NCBI GenBank assembly: GCA_028276405.1
Contig: JAPYWJ010000001.1
Span: 43,622-107,621 of the forward strand
Direction of reading: 5' to 3'
DNA length: 64,000 nt
Source of the DNA: Hydrogenobacter sp.
GTDB lineage: Bacteria; Aquificota; Aquificia; Aquificales; Aquificaceae
Shown in pieces: positions 16,491 through 24,697 of the stretch. Both the position numbers and the translations under genes were made by a program. Every line of letters begins with the position of its first letter. Position 1 is the stretch's first letter. The notes under the pieces are model-generated. The model searched no databases. It had not been told where the DNA came from and was given only the letters and a program-made list of their open reading frames with translations.

Positions 16491-18794
16491 TTATGCACTA
16501 CAGCTTTCGCATTCCTCTATTTCCGTTAGGCTCTTGCTTCTGCAGTAATACACAGTTTTTAGTCCAAGCTCCCAAGCAAGCTCGTAAAGTCTTGAAAGCT
16601 TGGGTCCATCAACCTGCTCTGGGTCTATAAATAAATTTAGGCTCTGTGCTTGGTCGATCCACTTTTGTCTTTCTGCACCCGCTTTTATGACCCATTCCTG
16701 ATCTATCAAATAAGCGGATTTGTAATGCCAGAAGTACTTATCTATTTCAGGTGGAACCTGCGGCAGTATGCCAGACATGTTTTCTTCCTTGTAATACTTG
16801 GCAAATATGGGGTCTATGGATGGTGTTGCTCCTATTATTAAAGAAGTAGAACCTGTAGGCATCAAAGCTAACAGATACCCGTTACGTATGCCGTACTTTT
16901 TAACTTCCTCCGCAAGCCCTATCCAGTCAAGATTATTCCCGTTTTGCTCAGAGAGTTTCTGGTTTTCTTCTGGGAGTCTGCCAAAGAACAGTCCCTTGCT
17001 CCAGTCCGATCCGTCAAAGAGGGGATATTTTCCTCTCTCTTTGGCAAGCTGGACTGAACCTTGACAAGCATAATAGGCTAATCTTTCAAAGAGAGCGTTT
17101 GCAAACCTAAGATGTTCTTCTGATTCCCAAGGAATGTTATTCTTCACAAGAGAGTAGTGGTAGTTGCTCACTCCTATGCCTATTGCCCTGTAGCGCTGAT
17201 TGGTGTACTCTGCTTCTTTTATGGCGTAGTAATTTATTGAGATAACATTGTCTAACATGCGCACCAAAAGGGGTATAACCCTTTCAAGGTCTTCTTTCTC
17301 ATAGACTTTTCCAAGGTTTATAGAACCAAGATTGCAAACAACTACATCTCCAGACTTTTTCCTATGGGTGATCACTCCCGTCTGTGGGTCCAGGGAGTCT
17401 TCTATGTGCTCACTTGCAGACATGTTTTGGACTATTTCATGGCACAAATTGGAGGAATACACCATACCGCAATGTTTGTTGGGATTGAGCTTGTTGGCAG
17501 TGTCTCTGAAAAATATGTAAGGTTCACCCGTCTCAAAGATCACGGTAAGAAGTCTTTTCCAAAGCTCAAAGGCGGATACTTCCTTCTTAGCAAAAGGTGG
17601 AAGTTCTTTCTCAAGCCTTTGATAAACTTTCTCAAACTCATCTCCGTAAAGGTCTTCAAGGTTTTTACCATCTTTGACATTCTTGCAGTAGTAAGGATCA
17701 AAGAGGGTCCATGTTTTTTTCTCCTTTAGCCTTTTCATAAATAGGTCTGGTATGGATATGGCAGGGTGGATGTCGTGTGCTTTTTTCCTTTCATCACCTA
17801 CATTAGTTTTTACCTCAAGAAACTCTAAAACATCCTTGTGCCATATGTCAAGGGTTATACTTGCAGAACCCTTTCTCATTCCCAACTGATCCACATAAAC
17901 CATGACATCGTTGAGAATTTTAACTACAGGAAGCACACCAGAGCTTGCACCTTTGAATTTCCTTATAGGAGAGCCTGTTGCCCTTATTTTGCCAAGGTAT
18001 ATACCCAGACCTCCAGCAAACTTGGATATCTGACCAGCTTTCTGCACATTGTCAAATATGTCGTAAAGGTCGTCATCGACGGTTAAAACAAAGCAAGAAG
18101 AAAGCTGAGTATGAGACCTCCTTGCGTTCATAAGTGTAGGTGTTGCCAAAGAAACCTCATGTTTTGACATAAGATCGTAAAAAAGCTTTGCATACTTGAG
18201 CCTTTCTTCCTTTTTTTCTGGTATGGCAAGAGTCATAGCAATGAGCATGTACATTTCCTGCGGAAGCTCTATAACATTCCCATCCTCATCCCTTACTAAA
18301 TACCTATCGTAGAGCACTTTTATACCAGTATAGTTAAAAAGCAGGTCCCTGTCTGGGTCCATGTAGCGCGCTAAAGTATTAAAATCTTCCTTTGAGTACT
18401 CTTTAAGAAGATAGTCTCCGTAAATGCCTCTCTCTGTATAATTCCTAACAAGCTCAAAAAAGCTATCTGGGTTATAAGGCTTGTACTTTCCGTTTATCTT
18501 ATCTTTTACCTTGTAGCCTCGCAAGTGTCCCACATCCTTATAAAGGTCGTAAAGAAGAAGTCTTGCAGCCACATACTGCCAATCAGGGCATTCTGGAGAC
18601 ACCTTTTCCGCAGCAGTCCTTATAAGAAGCTGTTGTATTTCCTTTGTGGTTATACCTTCACGGAACTGGATATGTGCGTCTGCTTCAAGCTCAAGAGGAT
18701 CAACCCTCAAGCCTTTGCATGCAAAGTCTATAACTATGCGTATTTTGGATATGTCCATAGACTCTCTAAGTCCGTTCCTCTTTATTACATACAT
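16491..18794 (-). CDS. nrdA: Class I ribonucleotide reductase, alpha (catalytic) subunit
   Basis: Reduces ribonucleoside diphosphates. The N-terminal ATP-cone (about residues 1-90, MYVIKRNG and [17 protein letters not shown]) implies dATP/ATP control of overall activity. The substrate-reducing cysteine pair is C234 (SSCF) and C487 (VVCNLGS). The radical cysteine lies in N449-x-C451-x-E453. A C-terminal CESC pair, preceded by further cysteines, should shuttle electrons from thioredoxin. At 767 aa the protein is uninterrupted, with no intein. A GGGA-type Shine-Dalgarno lies between a 9-bp hairpin and the ATG. It heads an operon with nrdB. Confidence 0.96.
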   Translation of the reverse strand: MYVIKRNGLRESMDISKIRIVIDFACKGLRVDPLELEADAHIQFREGITTKEIQQLLIRTAAEKVSPECPDWQYVAARLLLYDLYKDVGHLRGYKVKDKINGKYKPYNPDSFFELVRNYTERGIYGDYLLKEYSKEDFNTLARYMDPDRDLLFNYTGIKVLYDRYLVRDEDGNVIELPQEMYMLIAMTLAIPEKKEERLKYAKLFYDLMSKHEVSLATPTLMNARRSHTQLSSCFVLTVDDDLYDIFDNVQKAGQISKFAGGLGIYLGKIRATGSPIRKFKGASSGVLPVVKILNDVMVYVDQLGMRKGSASITLDIWHKDVLEFLEVKTNVGDERKKAHDIHPAISIPDLFMKRLKEKKTWTLFDPYYCKNVKDGKNLEDLYGDEFEKVYQRLEKELPPFAKKEVSAFELWKRLLTVIFETGEPYIFFRDTANKLNPNKHCGMVYSSNLCHEIVQNMSASEHIEDSLDPQTGVITHRKKSGDVVVCNLGSINLGKVYEKEDLERVIPLLVRMLDNVISINYYAIKEAEYTNQRYRAIGIGVSNYHYSLVKNNIPWESEEHLRFANALFERLAYYACQGSVQLAKERGKYPLFDGSDWSKGLFFGRLPEENQKLSEQNGNNLDWIGLAEEVKKYGIRNGYLLALMPTGSTSLIIGATPSIDPIFAKYYKEENMSGILPQVPPEIDKYFWHYKSAYLIDQEWVIKAGAERQKWIDQAQSLNLFIDPEQVDGPKLSRLYELAWELGLKTVYYCRSKSLTEIEECESCSA

Positions 18795-18956
18795 AACTTT
18801 TCCCTTTCGTAGGCTACTGATAGCCTACGGCTGGAGTATTTATATCCCGCCTTTTTTTGAGCAACCATCCTCCAGCAGGCGGCACTTGGTTGCCCATAAG
18901 ACCTTCCCCCAGATGAATGTTAATCTGATGGAATACTCAAGTCAAACTCTTGGAAG
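18795..18956 (-). ncRNA. Structured 5' leader RNA of nrdA-nrdB (candidate riboswitch-like element)
   Basis: Reading on the minus strand, TATAAC (18957-18962) predicts transcription from about 18950. A closing stem GAGTATT/AATACTC (18932-18938 with 18834-18840) encloses two hairpins. One is CAGAT/ATCTG (18923-18927 with 18910-18914). The other has a 7-bp stem, GCAACCA/TGGTTGC (18887-18893 with 18861-18867). The second hairpin's loop contains CCGCC (18878-18882), which can pair with GGCGG (18847-18851) just before the closing stem, a pseudoknot. A separate 9-bp hairpin (18808-18829) lies 13 bases before the nrdA ATG. I do not recognise a known riboswitch class. The fold is inferred by eye. Confidence 0.6.
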
Positions 18957-19013
18957 GTTATAGAGTAAAGCACAGATGAGCAAAATGCAAAATTATTGAA
19001 AATACGAAAACTT

Positions 19014-20279
19014 CTATTGTTGGCTCAGGTAAGCTACGCTTTCTATATGGTATGTCTGTGGAAAGTTATCTATAAGCCTTATGCCTTTTAGAACGTATCC
19101 CCCATTTGTAAGCTTGCCTATGTCTCTTGCTAATGTGGTAGGGTTACAAGACACATATATAATCTCCCTTGGTCTGTTTTGGAGTATAAGCTTGGTCTCT
19201 TCCGTGGTAAGCCCACTTCTTGGTGGGTCAAGAAACAGAAGGTCTATAACTTCTCCGGCGTAATTTTTTAGGGTTTGATAGGCACTCTCTTGAGAAAAGA
19301 CCACATTATCCCTCATGTTTAATTTAGCGTTGTATTCTGCATCCCTTATGGCAGATGGATTGTTGTCAGATGATAGAAGAAAGTTAGAAACTTCAGACAT
19401 GGGAATACTAAAAAAACCAGCACCACAGTGAAGCTCAACCACCTTTCTGTAGCCACCTATCACAATGCCCCTTATAAGCTCTTCCCAAAGAGTGAAGTTT
19501 ATTTGAAAGAAAGAATCGTTGCTTACCCTGTAACGGTACTTTCCCACTTGCATGTAGGTAAAGTTTCTCCCTATGTGATACCTCTTTATGAGCTGATCTC
19601 CTAACTTGGAATAATTACCCACACCTACAACCTCTTTAGGTAGCAGTTTCTCTTTTAGAGTTCTCATCTTATTTGCATCATAAGCAGTGGGTGTTATGAG
19701 TTTTAAAAGAAACTCATCTTCAGTAGGAGAATAAAGCACATGAAGTTCCTGAAGGTCTTTGACTTTTTTAATAAGCTCTCTGAGGGAAGGAATAAGTCCG
19801 TTTATGGCTGGATGTAGCAAAAGGCATTCTTCTATGCTAACAAGATCGTGAGTTCCCCATGCAAAGAATCCCAACTTACCGCTTTGAACCTTAAATTGCG
19901 CCTTTATCCTGTATCCAAATTCTTGCCCTGACTTTATGCTATCCCCAAGTCTATCTACAGCTATATGTGCAATGCGTTGTAGACTCTCCAAAAGAATATC
20001 CTCTTTTAATTCCACCTGTTTTTCTGGGTGTATGTGCTGAAGCTGACAACCTCCGCAGTAGGTGTAGTACTTACAAGGTGCTTGTCTTCTCCAGGGTGAG
20101 CTCACTATTATATCTTTTACCACCGCTTCTATATGATCTTTTTTTTCTTTTATGACTTCTGCAGAGACAAGCTCCATAGGTACAGCATACCTAACAAACA
20201 CCTTTTTTCCTCTGTGATCTGCAAGACCGTATCCACCATAAACGAGTTTTTTTATGGAAAGTTCAGAGATAACTTTCAT
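19014..20279 (-). CDS. rlmD: 23S rRNA (uracil-5-)-methyltransferase, RumA/RlmD type
   Basis: SAM-dependent RNA m5U methyltransferase (421 aa). An N-terminal TRAM domain (about 1-60) is followed by an iron-sulfur site with cysteines in CKYYTYCGGCQ and a fourth in IEECLLL. The SAM-binding segment is VVELHCGAGFFSIPM, with FLDPPRSG and the catalytic-nucleophile motif YVSCNPTTLARD near the end. It overlaps nusA by 4 bases and is the last gene of rimP-nusA-rlmD. TrmA- or RlmC-type specificity cannot be excluded, but the TRAM and Fe-S domains favour the RumA group. Confidence 0.88.
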   Translation of the reverse strand: MKVISELSIKKLVYGGYGLADHRGKKVFVRYAVPMELVSAEVIKEKKDHIEAVVKDIIVSSPWRRQAPCKYYTYCGGCQLQHIHPEKQVELKEDILLESLQRIAHIAVDRLGDSIKSGQEFGYRIKAQFKVQSGKLGFFAWGTHDLVSIEECLLLHPAINGLIPSLRELIKKVKDLQELHVLYSPTEDEFLLKLITPTAYDANKMRTLKEKLLPKEVVGVGNYSKLGDQLIKRYHIGRNFTYMQVGKYRYRVSNDSFFQINFTLWEELIRGIVIGGYRKVVELHCGAGFFSIPMSEVSNFLLSSDNNPSAIRDAEYNAKLNMRDNVVFSQESAYQTLKNYAGEVIDLLFLDPPRSGLTTEETKLILQNRPREIIYVSCNPTTLARDIGKLTNGGYVLKGIRLIDNFPQTYHIESVAYLSQQ

Positions 20280-21259
20280 TTTAGAGCAGTTAACCTTTCA
20301 AAGTCTTCTTCTGATAGCACATCTATGTACCAGCCGGTTATTCTGTTGGCAAGCTTTACATTAACACCGTGCTTACCTATGGCTAAGGATAGCTTGTCCT
20401 TTGGTACCGCAACTTCAGCCCTTTTTTCCTGAGGGATGAGCCTCACCTTTAACACGGGTGCAGGGGATAGACTTTTCTTTATGAGCTCTTCCGGATTTTC
20501 TGTCCATTTTATCACATCTATCTTCTCACCTGAGAGTTCCTTAGATATAGGATTTATGCGTGATCCTTTAAGCCCCACTATCACACCTACGGGATCCATC
20601 TTCATATCCTTTGCGTGTACCAAAGCCTTTGCCCTCTCTCCTGGTTCCCTTACTATGGCTTTTATTTCTATCTCCCCACTTTTTATCTCAGGCACTTCTG
20701 CCTCAAGAAGCTTTTTTAAAAATTTGGGATGGGTCCTTGAAAGGATAATCTCGTACCTCCCCCTGTGCCTCCTTACATCAAGAAGAAGTGCTTTTACTCT
20801 CTCCCCTTGTCTATACACCTCTTTTGGTATCTGCTCCCTTTTAGGAAGGATCCCCATGACTTTACCTAAATCTACAAGCACATCACCGTTTTCAAGTATT
20901 CTCCTTACTATACCAACAACTATTTGACCCTCCTGCTCTACAAACTCCAGATATCCTCTCTCTTCTTCTGCCTTTTCAAGTTCCTTTAAAAACTCTTCCT
21001 TTGCGGCGTGTGCAGCTATCCTGTTTACTTCCTCCGTTGATATATCCAAGGGAAAAGTTAACTCCTCTGAGTTTTTCCTCCTAACTATGTAAACTTTTAT
21101 GCCCTCTTCCAAAAGCTCAACCTGCAAATTTTCTTTTAACTTTCTGTCTTTTTTTACCGCTAAGGCTATGGCATTCTTTAGTGCCTTTTCCACTGTCCAC
21201 TCTGGCAGATTTTTCTCCTTAGCTACTTGCTCTATGAGCTTTTTTAGGTTTTTTACCAT
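20276..21259 (-). CDS. nusA: Transcription elongation/termination factor NusA
   Basis: Binds RNA polymerase and nascent RNA to modulate pausing, termination and antitermination. The 327 aa protein has the N-terminal polymerase-binding domain, an S1 domain (about 115-185, VGIVRRILENGDVLVDLG) and two KH domains (GVIVGLKGSRINPI and LAIGKHGVNVKLA). The C-terminal acidic repeats of proteobacterial NusA are absent, as in other short thermophile versions. It overlaps rimP by 7 bases and rlmD by 4. The frequent downstream neighbour infB is not here. Confidence 0.95.
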   Translation of the reverse strand: MVKNLKKLIEQVAKEKNLPEWTVEKALKNAIALAVKKDRKLKENLQVELLEEGIKVYIVRRKNSEELTFPLDISTEEVNRIAAHAAKEEFLKELEKAEEERGYLEFVEQEGQIVVGIVRRILENGDVLVDLGKVMGILPKREQIPKEVYRQGERVKALLLDVRRHRGRYEIILSRTHPKFLKKLLEAEVPEIKSGEIEIKAIVREPGERAKALVHAKDMKMDPVGVIVGLKGSRINPISKELSGEKIDVIKWTENPEELIKKSLSPAPVLKVRLIPQEKRAEVAVPKDKLSLAIGKHGVNVKLANRITGWYIDVLSEEDFERLTALK

Positions 21260-21726
21260 CCTTCTATCTCCAGATGAGCCTTAGCTATAGTAGAAAAGGG
21301 TATGTGAAGTAATTGGCCACTTTCTTTTTCCCTAAGTTGAAGTATGCCCTCTTTTACATCTGATATGTGGCCTTTGAGTTCCCTCTTACCTTCCAGAGGT
21401 GATCTCAAGATAACCCTTATTAGCCTTCCTTTAAAAAACTCGTAATGTTCCTGTTTGGTAAGCTCTCTTGTTAGACCAGGAGATGACACTTCAAGTATGT
21501 AAGAAGTTGGTATTATATCTTCCACATCAAGAAGTGCGCTCAGTCTTTTGCTTACCTCTTCACAGTCGTTTATGGTTATACCACCATCTTTGTCCAATAT
21601 AACCCTCAAAACCCATCCCTTCTCTGGTTTAAATTCCACATCAAAAAGCTTAAAACCCATGCTTTTCACTATGGGTTCTGCAAGCTCTTTTACTTTTTGA
21701 ACAATACTTCTTTCGTTTATCTGCAT
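21253..21726 (-). CDS. rimP: Ribosome maturation factor RimP
   Basis: Assists 30S subunit assembly (157 aa). It has the RimP N-terminal alpha-beta domain (GFKLFDVEF, LRVILDKDGGITINDCEEVSKRLS) with the YILEVSSPGLTREL motif, and a C-terminal SH3-like barrel. As is common, it precedes nusA, here overlapping it by 7 bases. The start codon is 7 bases after a minus-strand TATAAT (21734-21739) with no Shine-Dalgarno, so the transcript is probably leaderless. It is divergent from the MoxR gene. Confidence 0.94.
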   Translation of the reverse strand: MQINERSIVQKVKELAEPIVKSMGFKLFDVEFKPEKGWVLRVILDKDGGITINDCEEVSKRLSALLDVEDIIPTSYILEVSSPGLTRELTKQEHYEFFKGRLIRVILRSPLEGKRELKGHISDVKEGILQLREKESGQLLHIPFSTIAKAHLEIEGW

Positions 21727-21743
21727 GATTAAAATTATAACCT
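21727..21743. promoter_or_regulatory. Compact divergent promoter between rimP and moxR
   Basis: Only 17 bases separate the two start codons. The minus strand carries TATAAT (21734-21739), 7 bases before the rimP ATG. The plus strand carries TAAAAT (21730-21735), 8 bases before the MoxR ATG. The two -10 boxes overlap, so the -35 region of each promoter must lie inside the other gene's coding sequence, and the promoters may exclude one another. Confidence 0.45.
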
Positions 21744-22646
21744 ATGGATATAAGCAGAATAGTAAATGATATTGGCTCTGTTTTAAAAGGAAAGGATGAT
21801 GTTATAACTTACTCCTTAGTTTGCTTTCTTTCCGGAGGACATCTCATACTTGAAGATGTGCCGGGTGTTGGTAAAACCACTTTAGCCCTTGCACTTTCTA
21901 AGGTACTTGGATTATCTTTTGCAAGGATTCAGTTCACAAGCGACCTTCTGCCTTCTGATATAATAGGTGTAAGTGTTTATGACCAATCTAAGAAAACTTT
22001 TGTTTTCAAACAAGGTCCCGTATTTCACAATATAGTGCTTGCAGATGAGATAAACAGAGCAACACCAAAAACTCAAAGCGCCTTGCTGGAAGCCATGGCA
22101 GAATCAAAGGTGAGTGTAGAAGGTATAACTTACGAACTTCCTTTACCTTTCTTTGTGATAGCAACGCAGAACCCTATGGAGCAGTATGGTACTTATCCTC
22201 TTCCCGAATCTCAACTTGACAGATTCAGCATGAGGCTGTCCATAGGGTACCCAGACCCAGAAACTGAAATGCAAATAATAAGGGGGGAGAATCCCCTCGA
22301 AAAGGTAGATAAACTCAACCCTGCAGTAAAACCACAAGAGATTATGAGTGTCATAAATCAAATAAAGAGGTTTTATGTATCTCCTGATGTGGGGAAGTTT
22401 GTTGTGGAAATAGTAAACCAAACAAGAAGTCACCCTCATGTACTGCTTGGTGTATCAACCAGGGGAGCCATACACTTAGTAAACTGTGCAAAAGCTCTTG
22501 CTTATATAAAAGGTAGGGACTTCGTAGTCCCAGAAGACATAATAGAGATGTGTCCCCTTGTACTACCTCATAGGATCATAACAAGGGAAGATACAGACCC
22601 AAGGCTTATAGTGGAAGAAATACTCACTAAGGTGGAATTGCCTTAA
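21744..22646 (+). CDS. MoxR-family AAA+ ATPase
   Basis: A 300 aa AAA+ protein with Walker A DVPGVGKTTLA, Walker B VLADEINRA and the sensor region ATQNPMEQYGTYPLPESQLDRF, which is diagnostic of MoxR. A lid domain follows, with the GVSTRGAIHLVNCAKALA motif. MoxR proteins usually act as chaperones maturing metalloenzymes or surface complexes, with VWA-domain and DUF58 partners encoded alongside. Here it stands alone, ending 4 bases from the 3' end of tmRNA. Its partner is therefore outside the window or absent. Confidence 0.9.
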   Translation: MDISRIVNDIGSVLKGKDDVITYSLVCFLSGGHLILEDVPGVGKTTLALALSKVLGLSFARIQFTSDLLPSDIIGVSVYDQSKKTFVFKQGPVFHNIVLADEINRATPKTQSALLEAMAESKVSVEGITYELPLPFFVIATQNPMEQYGTYPLPESQLDRFSMRLSIGYPDPETEMQIIRGENPLEKVDKLNPAVKPQEIMSVINQIKRFYVSPDVGKFVVEIVNQTRSHPHVLLGVSTRGAIHLVNCAKALAYIKGRDFVVPEDIIEMCPLVLPHRIITREDTDPRLIVEEILTKVELP

Positions 22647-22649
22647 ATC

Positions 22650-22995
22650 TGGTGGAGGCGGGCGGAATCGAACCGCCGTCCGAGGACAGCCCGGCAAGAG
22701 AGCCTCTACAGGCTTAGCAGGTGTTTTAGTACTTAACCTTTGGGCGTTCACCTGCAAACTCCCAAAGGCAGGCAAGGTTTTACTTTCGGGAAGGTTCCAC
22801 CCTGCAAGAACCTTTCCCTACACCCCTGTCTCTGAACCCATCCGGCAACCCAGAGGCCAAGCCACCAGTGAGCCGCTACCTTTTCTTAGGCAGCGAGAGC
22901 GAGCTGTGCTTTGGGAAGTGTTCGGTTTGGCTGTTAAGGTTGCCACCCTGCCTGCTACTCTCTACCTACTGTCCCCGTCGAAGCCGTTCGCCCCC
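22650..22995 (-). ncRNA. ssrA: Transfer-messenger RNA (tmRNA, ssrA)
   Basis: Rescues stalled ribosomes by trans-translation. The 5' end GGGGGCG (from 22995) pairs over 7 bp, with one G-U, with CGCCTCC before the encoded ACCA 3' end (22650-22653). The tRNA-like T-arm GGTTCGATTCC and the 5' GAACGGCTTCGACGGGGAC block are typical. An in-frame tag segment ends KAQLALAA followed by TAA. This resembles other tmRNA tags with a terminal LAA, but the resume codon cannot be fixed by eye. The 346-base length fits a one-piece tmRNA. It is convergent with moxR. The reverse-strand ORFs across it are spurious. Confidence 0.95.
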
Positions 22996-23065
22996 TTTAA
23001 CAAGGGACCAAAGGTCCCTCAAGCTCCATTATGTAAAATATATACCAAAAAAACTTTCAAATCAA
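22996..23065 (-). promoter_or_regulatory. tmRNA promoter and precursor 5' hairpin
   Basis: On the minus strand TTGATT (23060-23065) is 17 bases from TATATT (23037-23042), predicting a start near 23030. The roughly 35-base precursor leader contains a tight hairpin, GGGACC-TTT-GGTCCC (23004-23018), ending 8 bases before the mature 5' end. It may mark or present the 5' processing site. The -35 box overlaps the 3' end of the kinase-like gene upstream. Confidence 0.5.
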
Positions 23066-24016
23066 GCGCGCATAACTCACGCTCATTTTGAAAAGTTTGA
23101 TAGCCAAAGCTTTTGCTTGCTCTTTGTATGGATAACTAGGGTCATCTAATAAAAAGCTGTTTACCTTTCCTCTTACATAAGCTCTGTAGCACTTAAAGAA
23201 AGGTAGGAATATATCAAACTCCTCATCCCTTGAAAGCCTCCTGTACTCATCCTCATATATCTTAGACAAATCATCTCTTCCGTAAAGCTCAAGCTCCATA
23301 GACAAGAAGCACAGATCGTTTATAACATCACCGCACCTGAAGCGCTCGTTGAACTCTATACAGTCAAAAATGCATATACTATCATCCAAAAAAGCCACAT
23401 GTTCAAGCCTTAAGTCTCCGTGTCCATCTCTTATCCTGCCATCCTTTATCCTTTTTTCAAAAAGCTTACCGTATTTTTGGTAAAAAGCCCGTGTCCTTTC
23501 CATTATAAACGCATAGTCTTGGGCATCTATAGTTATTCCTATGTACTTTTGTGTTTGCTGAAAATTTTCGTCTGTGTTGAACTTCATAATCTCCATCTTT
23601 CCAAACTCGTCTCTTCTATCAGCTCTTGCGTGGAACTGAGCCACATGTCTTGCTATAAGTTTTATGTGGTCAACAGATACCTTATCAAGCATGTTTATTA
23701 AAAGCCTTTCCGAAGGTATTCTTCTCATCTTAACCGCGTACTCAACAACATGGCTATCATCTTCTAAGAGATAAGTGCCGTTAACATAGCTGATGGGTAC
23801 AACACCAAGATATACACTGGAACACAACCTTCTGTTTAGCAAAACTTCTCTTTCGCAGTTCTCCTTTCTTTTTTCAAGAGTTGAGTAGTCAAGAAACCCA
23901 AAGTTTACGGGTTTCTTTATCTTATAAACCACATCCTCTAAAATTAACACCCAACTTACATGAGTTTGAACTATTTGAGCTCTTAGCTGTTTTTCTAACT
24001 CTTCAATCTTTATCAT
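23057..24016 (-). CDS. Aminoglycoside phosphotransferase-like kinase (COG2187 type)
   Basis: A 319 aa protein with a degenerate protein-kinase/APH fold. The catalytic loop is HGDLRLEH and the metal-binding segment IFDCIEFN, with an N-terminal VYKIKKPVNFGF segment supplying the ATP-site lysines. This pattern matches the COG2187 group, often fused to a P-loop kinase; here only the APH-like half is present. The substrate is unknown, and antibiotic resistance should not be assumed. It stands alone. The minus-strand start has a purine-rich AGAGAAAGAAG stretch before it and TATAAT further upstream, in the repeat-rich region. Confidence 0.75.
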   Translation of the reverse strand: MIKIEELEKQLRAQIVQTHVSWVLILEDVVYKIKKPVNFGFLDYSTLEKRKENCEREVLLNRRLCSSVYLGVVPISYVNGTYLLEDDSHVVEYAVKMRRIPSERLLINMLDKVSVDHIKLIARHVAQFHARADRRDEFGKMEIMKFNTDENFQQTQKYIGITIDAQDYAFIMERTRAFYQKYGKLFEKRIKDGRIRDGHGDLRLEHVAFLDDSICIFDCIEFNERFRCGDVINDLCFLSMELELYGRDDLSKIYEDEYRRLSRDEEFDIFLPFFKCYRAYVRGKVNSFLLDDPSYPYKEQAKALAIKLFKMSVSYARLI

Positions 24017-24124
24017 CTTCTTTCTCTTCTTTTTATTTATTATATTCTTTCTTTTTATAATTAATGAGAATAAAGCAAAGAGCGTGCCAAAATATTCAAA
24101 CCGTTGATATTTCTTGTTTTGTGA

Positions 24125-24141
24125 AAAAGAATTTCACACCC
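24125..24141. repeat. Left arm of a 17-base inverted repeat
   Basis: AAAAGAATTTCACACCC here is the exact reverse complement of 24667-24683. The two arms bracket most of the gene-free region, 525 bases apart. The arm also overlaps the start of the first 80-base direct repeat, so it belongs to the same repeat family. Confidence 0.75.
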
Positions 24142-24211
24142 CATATTTTGAATTGTTGATTTTCAAATGGATCCTTTACTCAAAAATGTATCGTTAGATC
24201 AATGAGTTATG
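24132..24211 (+). repeat. 80-base repeat, copy 1
   Basis: Aligns without gaps to 24227-24306, with about 58 of 80 bases identical counted by hand. The best-conserved blocks are TTTCACACCCCATA at the start, ATCCTTTACT in the middle and TTATG at the end. The copies start 95 bases apart. The repeat is not CRISPR-like, because similarity runs across the whole unit with no unique spacer. Confidence 0.7.
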
Positions 24212-24226
24212 ATTTCCATTCACACT

Positions 24227-24306
24227 TTTCACACCCCATACTTAAAATACTTGATTCTGTAGGTTATCCTTTACTAAGAAATGTTTCGTAATTTCAGGAA
24301 CTTATG
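24227..24306 (+). repeat. 80-base repeat, copy 2
   Basis: Second copy of the unit at 24132-24211, in the same orientation. Its end runs into a DnaA-box-like 9-mer (TTATGCGCA, 24302-24310). Confidence 0.7.
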
Positions 24307-24446
24307 CGCAGAGATGTGGAAATCTCTTATTATGCTTGTGTATCAAGCCTTTGGTCTGTGTGAATATCCACCAATAAAAATTACGAATTTTCAATGACTT
24401 ATGCACGCATCCGTAATAAAGGACAAAAGATGTGAAGAGAATGTGA

Positions 24447-24462
24447 AATTCCATGTGGAATT
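24447..24462. repeat. Perfect palindrome AATTCCA-TG-TGGAATT
   Basis: A 7-base-arm inverted repeat with a 2-base centre within the repeat region. It could be a protein-binding site or a small hairpin. No partner copy was noted elsewhere in the window. Confidence 0.5.
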
Positions 24463-24469
24463 CTTGGCT

Positions 24470-24515
24470 CATAAATTATTGATTTTACGAGTAAATTTTT
24501 AGGGGTGTGAAATTC
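24470..24515 (-). repeat. Inverted, internally deleted copy of the 80-base repeat
   Basis: Read on the minus strand, this begins GAATTTCACACCCC (an exact 14-base match to copy 1 and its flank). It ends with the TCGTAAAATCAATAATTTATG-type tail of the unit, but lacks about 30 central bases. It faces copies 1 and 2. Confidence 0.55.
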
Positions 24516-24666
24516 TCTGTAAATTGTTATCTTACAGGAATTTGATTGAATGATATTATATTAACATATATGAGTTTTATTCCTCTAGAACCACAGGCAC
24601 TAGATAATTTTTTATGATAAAAATCATATTACCTTTTAGTTTTTGATTTACAAGCATGTGCCATGT

Positions 24667-24683
24667 GGGTGTGAAATTCTTTT
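24667..24683. repeat. Right arm of the 17-base inverted repeat
   Basis: Reverse complement of 24125-24141. It ends 14 bases before the glycosyltransferase start codon (24698), so it may also touch that gene's promoter. TATTAT at 24686-24691 is 6 bases before the ATG. Confidence 0.7.
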
Positions 24684-24697
24684 GATATTATATTATC

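Larger units (their letters stand above)
24017..24697. other. 680-bp gene-free AT-rich region with repeats; possible origin-like locus
   Basis: No credible ORF or known RNA was found. The left part has two 80-base direct repeats, and the right part has inverted, partly deleted copies of the same unit, so TTTCACACCCC motifs face GGGGTGTGAAA motifs. Between them lie four 9-mers matching 7 of the 8 fixed bases of the DnaA box TTATNCACA: 24302-24310, 24337-24345 (reverse), 24359-24367 (reverse) and 24399-24407. A very AT-rich stretch (about 24541-24580) follows. These are features of a replication origin, but a decayed mobile element or a regulatory array is also possible. Confidence 0.45.

Noticed and set aside
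15450..18794. Inteins in the ribonucleotide reductase genes, as reported for some Aquifex RNR proteins
   Set aside because: Both proteins are continuous and of normal length, with catalytic and metal motifs uninterrupted.
18795..18962. Cobalamin or ZTP riboswitch before nrdA
   Set aside because: The conserved blocks of those classes are not present in the right order: the CCGCC loop precedes GGCGG, the reverse of the ZTP arrangement, and the cobalamin core is missing.
22868..23149. Plus-strand ORF of 93 codons across the tmRNA region
   Set aside because: It lies over the tmRNA and its promoter, has Cys/Ser/Pro-rich non-protein-like composition and no Shine-Dalgarno.
23057..24016. Antibiotic-resistance aminoglycoside kinase
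   Set aside because: It belongs to the wider kinase-like group with HGDLRLEH; nothing in the sequence or context indicates an aminoglycoside substrate.
24061..24697. CRISPR-like repeats at the gene-free region
   Set aside because: Similarity runs across the full 80-base unit with no unique spacers, copies occur in both orientations, and no cas genes are nearby.
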